51,710 nt of DNA from Branchiostoma floridae (Eukaryota > Chordata > Leptocardii > Amphioxiformes > Branchiostomatidae), in contig NC_049984.1 of NCBI RefSeq assembly GCF_000003815.2, positions 17,720-69,429 of the forward strand. The letters are read 5' to 3'. Positions 1 to 12,500 of this stretch are shown piece by piece (the stretch's first letter is position 1; each line of letters starts with the position of its first letter). Position numbers and translations under genes: made by a program. The notes beneath the pieces are model-generated. The model saw nothing but the letters and a program-made list of their open reading frames with translations, did no database searches and was not told where the DNA came from.

Positions 1-429
1 ACAAGTAAAGTACAATAAAGACTTGCCTGAAAATGTGCCGAGCAGTATCCCTACATATGTATCTGCATGTGTAAAGAAGGGATCTATGTTGGTACCTTAT
101 TCTGGTCCCCGTGTAATGTTGCTACCTCCGACGATCGAGATAACGGTCCCTAATGCGTCATGTACCGGAGAGGTCACGGTAGCTTTGGAGGGTGTTTCTT
201 GAGTAAGGTGCAGCACGACGGGCTGATATGTTTAGCGGGCCGAGGTCAACAGCAAAAAAACAAACTTAACATTTGGGGAGAGGTAAGAGACTTTGACTAT
301 CGTGGAATTTGCGCGCGCTTTTCTGTGTTCCACTGTTTGAACTTTCCCTGCTTATCACGGCAGGTGTTGATTTACCAGCTCCGAGTGGGACGGCAAACAC
401 AGGAAAGTCTGGTGATAAATAAATAAATC

Positions 430-570
430 AAAGTCTCCAGTCTGACGCACTTGTTCGTCTCGTGATGGGGCGGCGGCCGCCATGTTGAAGAGTTCGGTTG
501 TCCCGTCTACACGGCAAAGTTAGCGGATAGACAACACCAGGGACGGTTTTCTGATCCAACATGGCTGCAG
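430..570 (+). promoter_or_regulatory. Candidate promoter-proximal 5' exon of gene 1 with YY1-like motif and uORF
   Basis: The stretch holds GCCGCCATGTTG at 476-487, which matches the YY1 consensus often found at transcription starts. It then has a short uORF (482-523, 13 codons plus stop), an ATG at 561 and a splice donor after 570 (TGGCTGCAG then GTATGC). ATG-GCT-GCA-G leaves phase 1, and the acceptor before 2465 accepts exactly that phase, so MAA can be the N-terminus of gene 1. Related copies with the same motif order lie at about 16975-17236 and 17330-17548. The transcription start is not visible, so the left limit is approximate. Promoter function is inferred from motif and repetition, not shown. 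Confidence 0.55.
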
Positions 571-3500
571 GTATGCTGTAAGACATTAGAGGAATCAGGG
601 CTTGAAATGCCGTAGTGAGACAAGCGTTTGGTATTGTAAAACATACAAGTCATACCTATACATTAAACAGAAGTTGACTACTACTGTTTGACCATATACT
701 ATAGCGTACCTGGTGTTTTGTAGCATTTTATTTTTCATTTATGTCAGCAAAACTACTTTCGTCACTTCATGTTTATTAAAAGTTGTCGCAAAACCTACTT
801 TACAAACATGAGCAGGTGTGGTACCTGCTGCTTTACTATGGTGATTAGCTACTTTGAGACCTTGTTGTTGACCCCAGAAAGGACATTAGTTGGTAGCGGC
901 GTCACTTTGGGTGCAATTCACAAACAAGCCGCAAAGGGCGCTGATGAAAGCCAGCCGGTACAAAGGTGCGGTCTGATCATATTTACCCGCCAGGCCGTGT
1001 TTACACTTCAGCACGGCCAGCCGCCAGACGTTTGAGTGACATTTTACATACGATCCTTAGAAGTTAGTGAATTGACATGTACAACCAGTTTTTTCTAGTT
1101 AGGCCATGTTGATTTGATTATATGGATGACATCCTCTGGGAACTCCAAAACTAATGCGAGCGAGCGAATAAAAAAAAGTTTGGCCAAAAAAAATTGCCTT
1201 CAGTATGAAATCTAAGTGGTCAGGAAGGTTGGACATAGGACTTAACACACATAGTATGGTATACCAACAGTTAGGTGTGGGGACCAGTACATCATACGGG
1301 TGCAAAACATTTTTTTTCTTCTTGGACCAATCCGAAAAAACAGACCTGAAAAAAAATTAGAGGAATAGGTTTCGCCAATTACAAAATGGACACACTATGT
1401 CGGCAGGCATTTGGGGTCTTACTGGTGGCCAAGAAGTCAAGTGCGAAGTCAAGTGGAGTTTATAGTCAATTGTACCAAGTTTTTACAGTCAAAGGTACAG
1501 AGACAGTTAGCCTTTATTACATGGAAATAGGATTTTAAATTGCTAGTGGGAGTCCAATAATCCACCAAACAGATTCCTTTGTAGCAAAATTGACCAATTA
1601 CCATTGTTTTGAGTATTGCCAGTTCTCAAGTTTTCACAGACAATCAGGTCCAGGTTCAGGTCCGGACCTGGAAATGATCCTCTAGACCTGAATTTTCTGT
1701 ACTAGTACCTCCCCCTACCAACAATAGATTTTATTTCCTTTCACATCTTATTCTTTGACTTTTGATTTATTTTGGCATTCTATGACATTAGTTATCTGTT
1801 TTCTGATACTTTTTTCAATCTACGGAATATTTGTGCTCATTTTACAGCTGCTTTGCACAATTTATTGTGTGGTCGAAAACCTTTTTTTTTTTAAACTGCC
1901 GAAAATTGGTGCGAGCGCGGATGTCATCCATATAATAAAATCAACATGTAGGCCTTAGCTGCACTTGTATTGAATTGTTCTGCCAGTTCATTCTAATGAC
2001 GGATCTCACTCGAAACTTCCGGAATCAAATCTCCGTTTTTATCCAGTTGTAGAGATTAAAGTGTATTTGAAGAAAGTCGCTTTACCTTTTGTTGTGTCAA
2101 TAAAGCTTCTGCATAAGGTCATTTGCATATAATCTACCTCCATACCGTATCAGCCACACGGTGATTTACATCATTCACCCGGACGGGAGACCTGGCGCAT
2201 CCCCGTCTTGTATTCAGCAAGATCTAAATATTATATGGCGGCATGAGGTTGCCGAACTCTAGTTTTATAACAAAAGCCGCTTTTGTCGTGTCAATCAGAC
2301 ATATATAACTACTACTGTTGAAAACAACGTTAGACATTTCCGCTAGAATAGTCAACTGCACCTTTTCTGGTGTTCGCATCTTTGAGAGATATAAAATAAA
2401 ACTATAGGAAATAAAACTAAAGCTACAAAACGTTCTACAATGCCTTATTTTTCCATGTTACCAGCAGATTCTGAGAAGATGAACCTGGACACGTTCTACA
2501 CGGCTGTGCAGAAAGGTGACGTGCAGACTGTGAGGAGGGGGCTGGAGGCTGGGGTGGACGTCAATGTCAGGAGGGAATGGGAATACTTGGTAAGCCAACT
2601 GATCTTGTCATGTAGGGTTACAGACTGGAAGTCAAACCTTATCTTTGTAAGAACTTGATTTACCTTCACTTTGTGCCATCCCCATCTTGTGGATCCGGGA
2701 CATGATTAACACTGTCTTAAAGGATAAATGCGATGATGACTTAATCTAGTCAATTAAAAACATCTCATCAAGGTAAGAATGTAGTCTCTATACTGATCGA
2801 ACCGTTACCAACAGGTGGACATAGCTAGCTAACAAGAGTTTCATTCTATATATGTTCTATTAAAATATGTTATTTTGTGTGACCATACCGTCTGTATTGT
2901 CATGTTGTAACCGGTTATCGTCCCAACTGTTGCTCTATCCAGCCTGCCCAGACACCCCTCCATGTGGCCAGCGAGTACGGGCAGACTAAGGTGGCGGAGC
3001 TGCTGATTGAGCATAAAGCTGAGGTGGATGCGAGGGGCGGGTTGGTAAGTAGAAATAACTGTGTTCTGATCTCAACCCGGGACGGTCTGGCTCGTTGTTC
3101 CCAACCTAACTATTTGGTCGCGATTATCACCTGAGCATCGCTCAGTTTATCAATGAATGAAAGACCTTTATTGTACATTCATGCCTCAACGGGCTAGGTA
3201 CAGGTCACTGATAACAGACATGACAGACATATGCATAGGCAACAAGATACAGATTAACTATTTGAAGTTGCTAAGCTAACAGGATGGTCGACATCTTCTC
3301 GCTTCTTTGTACAGGAGTAAATAGAAGAACAGATAATGTTTGATATACAGGGTTTATCTAGGCGCATCAAAAATATAAATTTATCCGTCGCATTAATATT
3401 AAGATGTTCAAAATATGGGAACTCTTTTCTGATATGTTCATAAAGCACAGTTCGTTACTTATAGTAAAATTTACAGTGTAAGATAAAATGCTGTTCATCT

Positions 3501-6500
3501 TCTACCTGTTGTAGATCACAAAATTGGCAGACTCTATGCTGCAGAGGAGTGCGGTTGTGCTTTCCAGTTTCAATATGTAACTTGTGGCAACTAATCACAC
3601 AATAGCGGTTAAAGTAGCCTGATTTAATCGCGCTTCCCACATTGCCGGGAGGGGTCAATTAGCCCCGGACAGCAGAGCTTGCGTTACACAGACTGCGGTT
3701 GAAGTATATATATATATATCGTTCGTTCGTCCGTCAAGTCGTCGAGGACCGCTTTTGTCATCAGTGTCGTCCATCCTTCAGGTAGTCAGATGAGTTCGCA
3801 GGTGGCTGTACAGCCCTATCTTCGCTCTCAAGTGTCTGTTGCAGTGCGGGCAGGGGAGTAGAGAGATGCTGTTGTGTGTATATCATAGAAGTAGGGGAAG
3901 TGCATTACTCTTCATTGCTGATACATGTACAGATAGCTGATAGCAGCGCAATCCATTCCTGAGGACTGGTTCGTTACATGTACCAGGAATAGTACATTTC
4001 TCCTGGCTGTAGGTTTCAGTTACAGGTGGGCTAGTGAATTGTGCCAGGGATAGTGCGATACATGACAGGGAAGTTTCAGTCGATTCCCTGTTTCACTTAA
4101 CGTTATGTTGATGTTCACCTTAATCGTCGCCATGGCAATAATGTTTTTATTGCCAGTCTTATTTCCTTTATTTTTCCTTGTCTATTTTTACCGGGCCCTT
4201 GAGTTGTAACTCACCCCTGCGCAATCTGCCGTTAATCTCTGGTTTTAGAAGCTTGTCAGTATGAAAGAAGAAGAATAAGAGTTTCATTCTGTAAGATATG
4301 TCATTTTGTGTAACCATGTCACCTGTACAGACATGTTGTAACCGGTTATCACCCCAACTGTTGCTCTATCCAGTATGACTCGACACCCCTCCATGTGGCC
4401 AGTGGGTGCGGGCAGACTGAGATGGCGGAGCTGCTGATTGAGCATAAAGCTGAGGTGGATGCGAGGGACGAGGTAAGTAGAAATAACTGTGTTCTGATCT
4501 CAACCCGGACGGTCTGTCTCGTTGTTCCCAACCTAACTATTTGGTCGCGATTATCATATGAGCATCGCTCAGTTTATCACACAATAGCGGTTAAAGTAGC
4601 CTGATTTAATCGCGCTTCCCACATTGCCGGGAGGGGCCAATTAGCCCCGGACAGCGGAGCTTGCGTTACACAGACTGCGGTTGAAATATATATATTTACT
4701 TACTGGTGACCATGACTGGATTAATCATGTGAAAGACATTCTCTGTTACCACGGCCTTGGGCAAATATGGACGAAACCCGAGGCTTATAATGCAGATTAC
4801 ATTGCCAACCAACTGCGCATCCGGCTACAAGATATATACATACAGGAGTGGTTCAGTTCTATTAAAAACAATTCAAAACTGTCTTTTCTTAGCAAATTTG
4901 CTATCCTATCTTCGCTCTGAAGTGTCTGTTGCACAACTTGTAGTGCGGGCAGGGAAGTAGAGAGATGCTGTTGTGTGTATATATCATAGAAGTAGGGGAA
5001 GTGCATTACTCTTCATTGCTGATACATGTGCAGATAGCTGATAGCAGTGCATTCCATTCCTGAGGGCTGGTTCGTTAGATGTACCAGGAATGGTACGTTT
5101 CTCTTGGCTGTAGGTTTCAGTTACAGGTGGGCTAGTGAATTGTGCCAGGGATAGTGCGATACATGACAGGGAAGTTTCAGTCGATTCCCTGTTTCACTTA
5201 ACGTTATGTTGATGTTCACCTCAATCGTCGCCATGGCAATAATGTTTTTATTGCCAGTCTTATTTCCTTTATTTTTCCTTGTCTATTTGTACCGGGCCCT
5301 TGAGTTGTAACTAACCCATGCGCAATCTGCCGTTAATCTCTAGTATTAGAAGCTTGGCAGTATGAAAGAAGAAGAACAAGAGTTTCGTTCTGTAAGATAT
5401 GTCATTTTGTGTGACCATGTCACCGGTACAGACATGTTGTAACCGGTTATCACCCCACTGTTGCTCTATCCAGTATGACTCGACACCCCTCCATGTGGCC
5501 AGCCGGTACGGGCAGACTGAGATGGCGGAGCTGCTGATTGAGCATAAAGCTGAGGTGGATGCGAGGGACGAGGTAAGTAGAAATAACTGTGTTCTGATCT
5601 CAACCCGGACGGTCTGGCTCGTTGTTCCCAACCTAACTATTTGGGAGGGTCAGAGGTCACCAAGCTGGGCAACACCAAAAAATTCTGTCTCCCAGGTATA
5701 CTTCTAATCACAGATATATCACTTCAATCCTGCAAAATTTGCACTTGTTCCATAAAGTAGGGATCACTTTAGATATTTACCAACGTTATTCCAACATCAG
5801 TATTATGAAAATTTTAGCTTAAATGTGAAATTTTACGTCAGTATTTTATACACCTCCCGACTGGGGAGGGCGCCCTCACAGGAGGCCCTCTGACTCCTCT
5901 CACCCATTTGTTCTGTAAGATATCTCTAAGTAATCGAAAATCCATTGTTGATGTGTAAAGCTACTGAATATAGTGGGCTTCCTTACTAGCTGAGTTTTGT
6001 TATTGGTGGTTATTAGTCTATCTGTCTTTTGTAACCCTGCAACCAAATATGGACTAAGCCACTTACCACCTGTTGGAATTTAAACAGATCAGGTTGATCA
6101 ATACACTCGTTGTTCATGCTTTGCTGTACACTTGTTGAAATTCTGACACAAAATGCCACTAGCTAAAATAACGTTAGCTGACTTGATGTTAGTCGTGACC
6201 TTGGGCTGTTGTTTCCTACACTGTACCACCACATTTACCAAGTATAAAGTGATTACGTATGCCGATGTCTTAGGAACACCGTTGATAAAAGAATCTTGGT
6301 TAGCTGGATGTACCAGTAAACACAGTCCATTTGGCCTGTTCTGTCTAACCCGTATAATACCACGATGCTCGAACAAAAGATCTAGTACATTAACTGTTGT
6401 TAGTCAAAGAAGAACACTATACTTTCTAAGTACCTGTATGTTACTACTTGCCGGGGATATCTGCCCTAACCCGGGTCCTGCACAACACCTGACCATAGCA

Positions 6501-9500
6501 ACAGCCAACGTAAGGAGTCTGAAACCCAACACTGACCACGGATCTGCAAAACTCAATGAACTTGAACTCTATCTACACAACGAGAAAATTTCTGTCTTTG
6601 GACTAACAGAAACTTGGTTCAATGACTCTGTTGCTGACACTGACATCAGCATACCAGGATACTCTACACTGCTCAGGAAAGATCGTCAAGGCCAAGTTGG
6701 TGGAGGGTGGCCTTACTGGCCAGCGACCAACTTCCATGTAAACGAAGACTTGACCTTGAAACAAACAGCTGCCATTGGCAGGATATATGGGTTGAAACCT
6801 GGGTTGGCCGTAAAAAGGTCATCATCGCCTGTATTTATAGACCACCAACAGCTCCAGACACTTTTTACCAAGAATTCGAAACTAGCGTCGCCAAAGCAGT
6901 GAGAGAAAATGGACAAATTGTGATCACGGGTGACTTCAATTGCCACAACACAAGCTGGGGTGGAACACATACTGACAACAACGGACTGTTATTAGCGGAC
7001 ATAGTAGATAGATATGGACTACATCAGTCCCAGCACGAGGGGACCAGGTTAACCCAGACATGTACTAGTGTATTGGACTTAATGATCTTATCTGATCCTG
7101 CTAGAATAAACCACATGTATACGTTAGCACCGCTAGGTACGTCAGATCACTCTGTAGTCGTATGTAAACTTAACTTGACCCTACCAAGTAAATGTGTAAA
7201 GCGTCACATATGGCTATACAACAGAGCAAACTTTGATGTATTTAGACATGAGTTAAGTAAGGCTAACTGGCAAAGTTGTAAGATAGGTTCGGTAGATACC
7301 AGGTGGAACAGCTGGAAGCAGAAATTCCTGAACATAGCAAAAAACACCATTCCAAACAAAACGACTAATGTAAACTCCAGAACCCACAAACCCTGGGTTA
7401 CTCCAGACATACTAGAGATGATCCGGCATAAAACCCTTCTTTACCATGAGTACAAACAATCAAGAACACAGGACAGCTGGACAAACTATACTACGTATAA
7501 GAACAGTCTAACATCAGAGCTTCGTAAAGCCGAACGTGAATACTACAACACCATCAGTGACAAGTTTAAAACTCCCGAGGGCTCAAAACTGTTATGGTCT
7601 GTTCTCAGCAATCTTACAGGAAAGGGAAGTAGAGGTATTCCAACACTGTCCTCCAGGGGTGTTCTAGTGGAGAAAGATGACGAGAAAGCCGAACTTCTAA
7701 ATGAAATATTTGTAAACATCACCAAAGACTGCAAACACCCTGACAGGACTAAGAAACTACCAATACTTACCTCCAAGCAGTTTACATCACTCCAAGTCAC
7801 TTCAGAGGAGGTTCTAACCGTACTACAAAGTCTCCAAGTTGAACAAAGCTCCGGGACCTGACGGCATCCCAAACAGATTACTCAGGGAGGCTGCGCCTGA
7901 AATCTGTGACTCGCTACGGTGTATATTCAACTACTCTCTGGCGACTGGACTATTCCCTACGGAGTGGAAGCAGAGCAATGTAACCCCTGTATACAAAAAA
8001 GGTGACCGAACGAATCCACTCAACTATAGACCAATATCCCTTCTTCCAACGGTGGCTAAGGTGCTCGAAAGATTGGTCCACAACCATCTGTATACCTACC
8101 TTGAAGAGAACTGCCTTCTGCATAAAAATCAGTCCGGCTTCCGAAAAGGGGACGGCACCGTCCTGCAGCTGATCCGACTAGTCGATGACTGGACCAAGTC
8201 CATCGATGATCCGGACATCTGTTGCACAGCAGCTGTCTTCCTTGATGTAAGGCGTGCGTTTGATACTGTGTGGCATCAAGGACTCACATACAAGTTGACT
8301 CGTTACGGAGTGGGAGGGCAGTTGGTTCGCTGGTTTGACAGCTACTTGACAGGGAGGCAACAACGAGTCGTCATAAACGGTGTCGCCTCATCCTGGGGAA
8401 CAACAACAGCAGGAGTACCTCAAGGTAGCATATTAGGGCCTCTCCTCTTCCTGATATACCTGAACGATCTGATGGACCTTCCATGTAAATCAGCACTTAA
8501 TTGTTTCGCAGACGATACATCCTTGTATAACTCTGCCAGAACAGTGCAGGAAGTGGCTGCTACCACAAACGCCGACCTGCAACTGACCTCTACCTGGTTC
8601 CAGGATTGGGGACTTGAACTCCACCCCGATAAGTGCAAGGTAGTCTGTGTTAAGTCTGATCGCAAACATGTTCAACTGCCCCCCATCTACTTACTTGGCA
8701 AGGTTGTCGAGCAAGTGTCATCATATAGTCATCTTGGAGTTACCATCCACCAATCTCTTAGATGGACGGATCACGTGCACACGACCACAAGCAAAAGCAA
8801 GAAATTGCTTGGTGTCTTGTGCAAGATCAAGGGCAAACTAGGCAGACAGGCCCTTGAGACAGCATATTTCACCTTGGTACGACCCAAGCTGGAGTATGCC
8901 TCAGTACTCCTAGGAGATTTGAGCAGTACAGCAAGTAGGATGCTGGAAAAGGTTCAATACCACGCCGGTCGACTCGTCACGGGAGCTATGAAGGGTACCC
9001 CTAACTCCAGCATTCTTCATGAACTTGAATGGGATACCCTGTCTACCAGGCGACAGCACAGCTCACTGGGAATCATGTATAAGATGACACATGGACTTGT
9101 TCCTCCACACCTACAGCCACTTGTCCCCTCTACAAGAGGCACACAGTCATCTTCAAGGTTCCTACTTCGAAACAACACCCATCTCCATGTCCCACGCTGC
9201 AGGACTCAGACTTACAAAACAAGCTTCGTCCCGTACACGTCATCCCTGTGGAATCAACTGCCCCAGGTCGTCAAGGACGCCCCTACTCTTGTCGCCTTCA
9301 AGTCTGAGTGCAAGAAACATCTGCTGACGCAAAGGAAACACCAGACGTATCGCAGTCTCGGCTCAAGACAGAGCAACATCTATGCTGCCAGACTGCGCAT
9401 GGGATGGAGCCAACTTAACTCTACTCTGCATAAGATGAGGATTAAGGACAAGAAGTGTGATTGTGGGGCTTCCTCTGAAACTGTCTCACATTACCTCCTA

Positions 9501-12500
9501 CACTGTCCCCTGTACTGTGATCTCCGCCATAACCTCACATCCACCGTCCAACACCTCCTACAACAACAACCTACCGTGCCACTCCTACTCCAGGGATCCA
9601 CAGCTCATAACCTCTCCACAAACAAACAAGTGTCCGATGCACTGCATTCTTATATTGTATCAACTAAAAGATTCCAGCTGCACCACCCTTCTACGAACCA
9701 CTAATAGATAGTTCTCAGATTTTAATTGTATTGTATTTATTGTGTGATGATGATTATGATGTATTGTACTATGATTATGTATGTCTCTCAATGTGTATCT
9801 GCACAACATCAGCACCCTGCTGCCTGGTGCAGTATATTGTATTGTATTGTTGGCAATTTTAATAAAATAAAGTATTTGGTCGCGATTATCATCTGAGCAT
9901 CGCTCAGTTTATCACACAATAGCGGTTGAAGTAGCCTGATTCAATCGCGCTTCCTTCCTGGCCTGCCTGAACATGGGACGACATAAGTGGAAACGATTTC
10001 TTACTTCACTCCTGACAATGTTCCCAATTCTTCCCAGTTGAAATCCGGTCACGCTCAATGAATCAATCAATCAAATGGTTTATTCATAATAAAACAAGAG
10101 ACTAGCAACCAACGGCTAAACTACGGCCTTGTTGTACAGCACCACTGCGTTAACATAAATTAAGCATACAATGTTACCTACAATCAATTCATATGTTCAC
10201 AAGACGAAGTTGAAAAGTAAAAGGTTTTGCCGTATCTTTCTTTGGTACTCGTGCCGTGACAAATCTCCGACAGAAATTCGCAGTTTAATTAGAATTTTAA
10301 TTTTCATCGCCAAACCTACTGTAAACCACCTTCCACAATAGCCAAGCGGGAAATCTGTTTGGAAGGTTGTACACCAACAGTGAACCATAGCCGTACCTAT
10401 AGATGCCATATGATAATAAGAAACACGGTTAAGTGCTTGCGCGTAACGTACATGGTATGGTGGGTCTACAACGAGACTTCCGAAACCTTTTGTTAATTTA
10501 CGGAAGTTCACCTCATGCTGATTATCAGTCCACGTGATGACTGTTGTCAGTGTTGAACCCGCCACTACTGACCCTGACATTCCTCCCTGTACAGCAGCAG
10601 GACACACCCCTGCATTGGGCTGCTCTCATGGGCCACCCCGGGACTTGTGAGCTTCTGATTCGTCACGGGGCAGACGTGATGGCACGGAATAAGGTGATAC
10701 ACACTTTCATATGGACCCTACATCTTATGTGTTTATAAACTTAACTTTGGTCAATTATATTGCCTATTGCCGGTCTATGGCAGGAGTGTAGGACATGATG
10801 TCGATTGACACTAAGGTGATACACATGTGCCCCTAGGGATTACATGGATGTTAACTTGATACTGATATTGTATTGACTTGTTGTATTCAAACTTTACTTG
10901 TATGTATTAAAGGTGAGACGATACAATAACGGCAGCCAATGCTGATGGCGGCACACAGAGATCCAGACAATAAGACAAGCACACAAAAAGTACAGCATAT
11001 TTAAAACAACTAAAGTAACAGTTCTAAGGTAGCTATATAGAACCAAGTGTATATATGTCATAAAATCAAGGCGTTTCAGGAGCTGTAGTGAGTATCTAGA
11101 ACTGCTTCTTATCCACGTGATGACTCCTGCCTGTGTTGAACCCACTACTGACCCTGACCTTCCTCCCTGTACAGGACCGGGAGTACACACCCTTGCATCA
11201 GGCTGCTATCTGGGGCCACACCGGGACTTGTGAGCTTCTGATTCGTCACGGGGCAGACGTGACGGCCAGGGATAAGGTCAAATCTACCTTATGGTTTATA
11301 TTGATAAGAGTGTTTTCCGAATTTAAGTCAAGGTTCTCATCGACTTCCGATGGACGAGCATCATCATCGCACATTTATCACATTTATATACTTACAAAAC
11401 AATAAATTAAAAATGGTACTTAAAGATTGCGGGAATCGAATTTTCCGTCGCCATTCTCCGTTTAATTGTGGAACTATATACTTAAAGTAGCGCACCATGG
11501 TTAGCAGGTTTTAAAAAGGCCACATTCCGCTTACCAGTGCACGATAGTAATGTGCTAATTTACATTGTGTTACAACTGCTCAGGTTTTATCTATCATCGC
11601 CATAAAGATGTGACGTAACGCACCAGACTAAGTGTGGCGGGTCCACGACAGGAGTTTCAAGATCTGCTCCATGTCCCTATGAAACCAGTGTGTTACACGG
11701 ATTGGCGGGTATACTGGCTAACCGCTTGAGATTCAAATCATACCAACTTTGTCAAACACATGTTTGATTAACTGCACGTAGGCTTCGTGCGCAGACCTTT
11801 TGGTTTGCTTAATGCATCTTGTTACAAATGTACGTCAACGTTACTAAATTACAGCGTTCAACAATTGAAATATTTGATTTTCCAGGAAAAGTAACACATG
11901 TCTGATGTCTTTCCTGTACAGGGTGGGAAGACTCCGTTAGATTTAGCTGAAAACCGAGAGACTCGACGTGCCATAAAGGTAGGCAACATTCTCCTTCTTC
12001 TTTTGTACTGCTAAGCTCCAATAACAGGGATTGCTAGCAGTGAGCATGAGTCAGTAACAAGTGATCGGAATAAATAAAAGACAAATTAATAAAAATGCTC
12101 ACTAAAGGAAATAAAGGTAAAGACACGTGACTAATGACAATCGCCTATGAGGGCTCTGTTTTACAATGAGAGTATTGAAAAATCTTTTAATTTAATTTTC
12201 AATATACCAAAGCCTATCTTCACCTTTCAAATATTGAGGGGCAATTTTCAACATTCTAAGGCTGTTTCCTTTCACTTCCTTCTGGATTTCAGGACGCGGT
12301 GCGAGAGAAGTCGTACCACGAGTTGCTGCAGAAGTCTGGCGGAGTGAAGGTCAACAGGTGTAAGGTGTTCGTGTTTGGGATGGCGGAAACTGGGAAGTCT
12401 ACGCTGAAGAAAAGCCTTAAAAGGGTGAGAGGGATCCTAAGGTCGTTTTAAGATACAAATGAAATAATAGATATTGGATTACTCACACAGAACGATTTCA

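Larger units (their letters stand above)
2943..5572 (+). repeat. Tandem exon+intron duplication inside gene 1 (three ankyrin exons)
   Basis: Ankyrin exons 2943-3044, 4374-4472 and 5474-5572 are almost identical (HVASxYGQTExAELL... then IEHKAEVDAR). The introns after them share long blocks: 3810-4373 matches about 4907-5473, and 3593-3700 matches 4573-4680. Gene 2 has only one such exon (22051-22149). So gene 1 gained two ankyrin repeats by tandem duplication of an exon with its intron; phase 0 on both sides keeps the frame. Confidence 0.85.
5645..9872 (+). mobile_element. Nearly full-length L2/CR1-type non-LTR retrotransposon
   Basis: Target duplication TATTTGG at 5638-5644 and 9873-9879 bounds a 4,228-bp element. 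The uninterrupted site ACTATTTGGTCGCGATT exists in gene 2 (about 22215) and in the intron repeats at about 3112 and 4540. It contains a 5' UTR (about 500 bp), an endonuclease plus reverse-transcriptase ORF, and a 3' UTR ending in ATTGTATTGT repeats and AATAAAATAAAG. It inserted in gene 1 after the two genes separated. Only two frame breaks are visible, so it is young. CR1 versus L2 clade is not settled by eye. Confidence 0.9.

Noticed and set aside
2440-2658. Stand-alone small gene from the 72-aa frame
   Set aside because: The donor at 2590 and phase-matching ankyrin exons downstream show it is part of a larger gene.
10197-10607. 136-aa minus-strand ORF
   Set aside because: Overlaps an ankyrin exon on the other strand and an old retrotransposon tail; no domain recognised and disrupted in the gene 2 copy.
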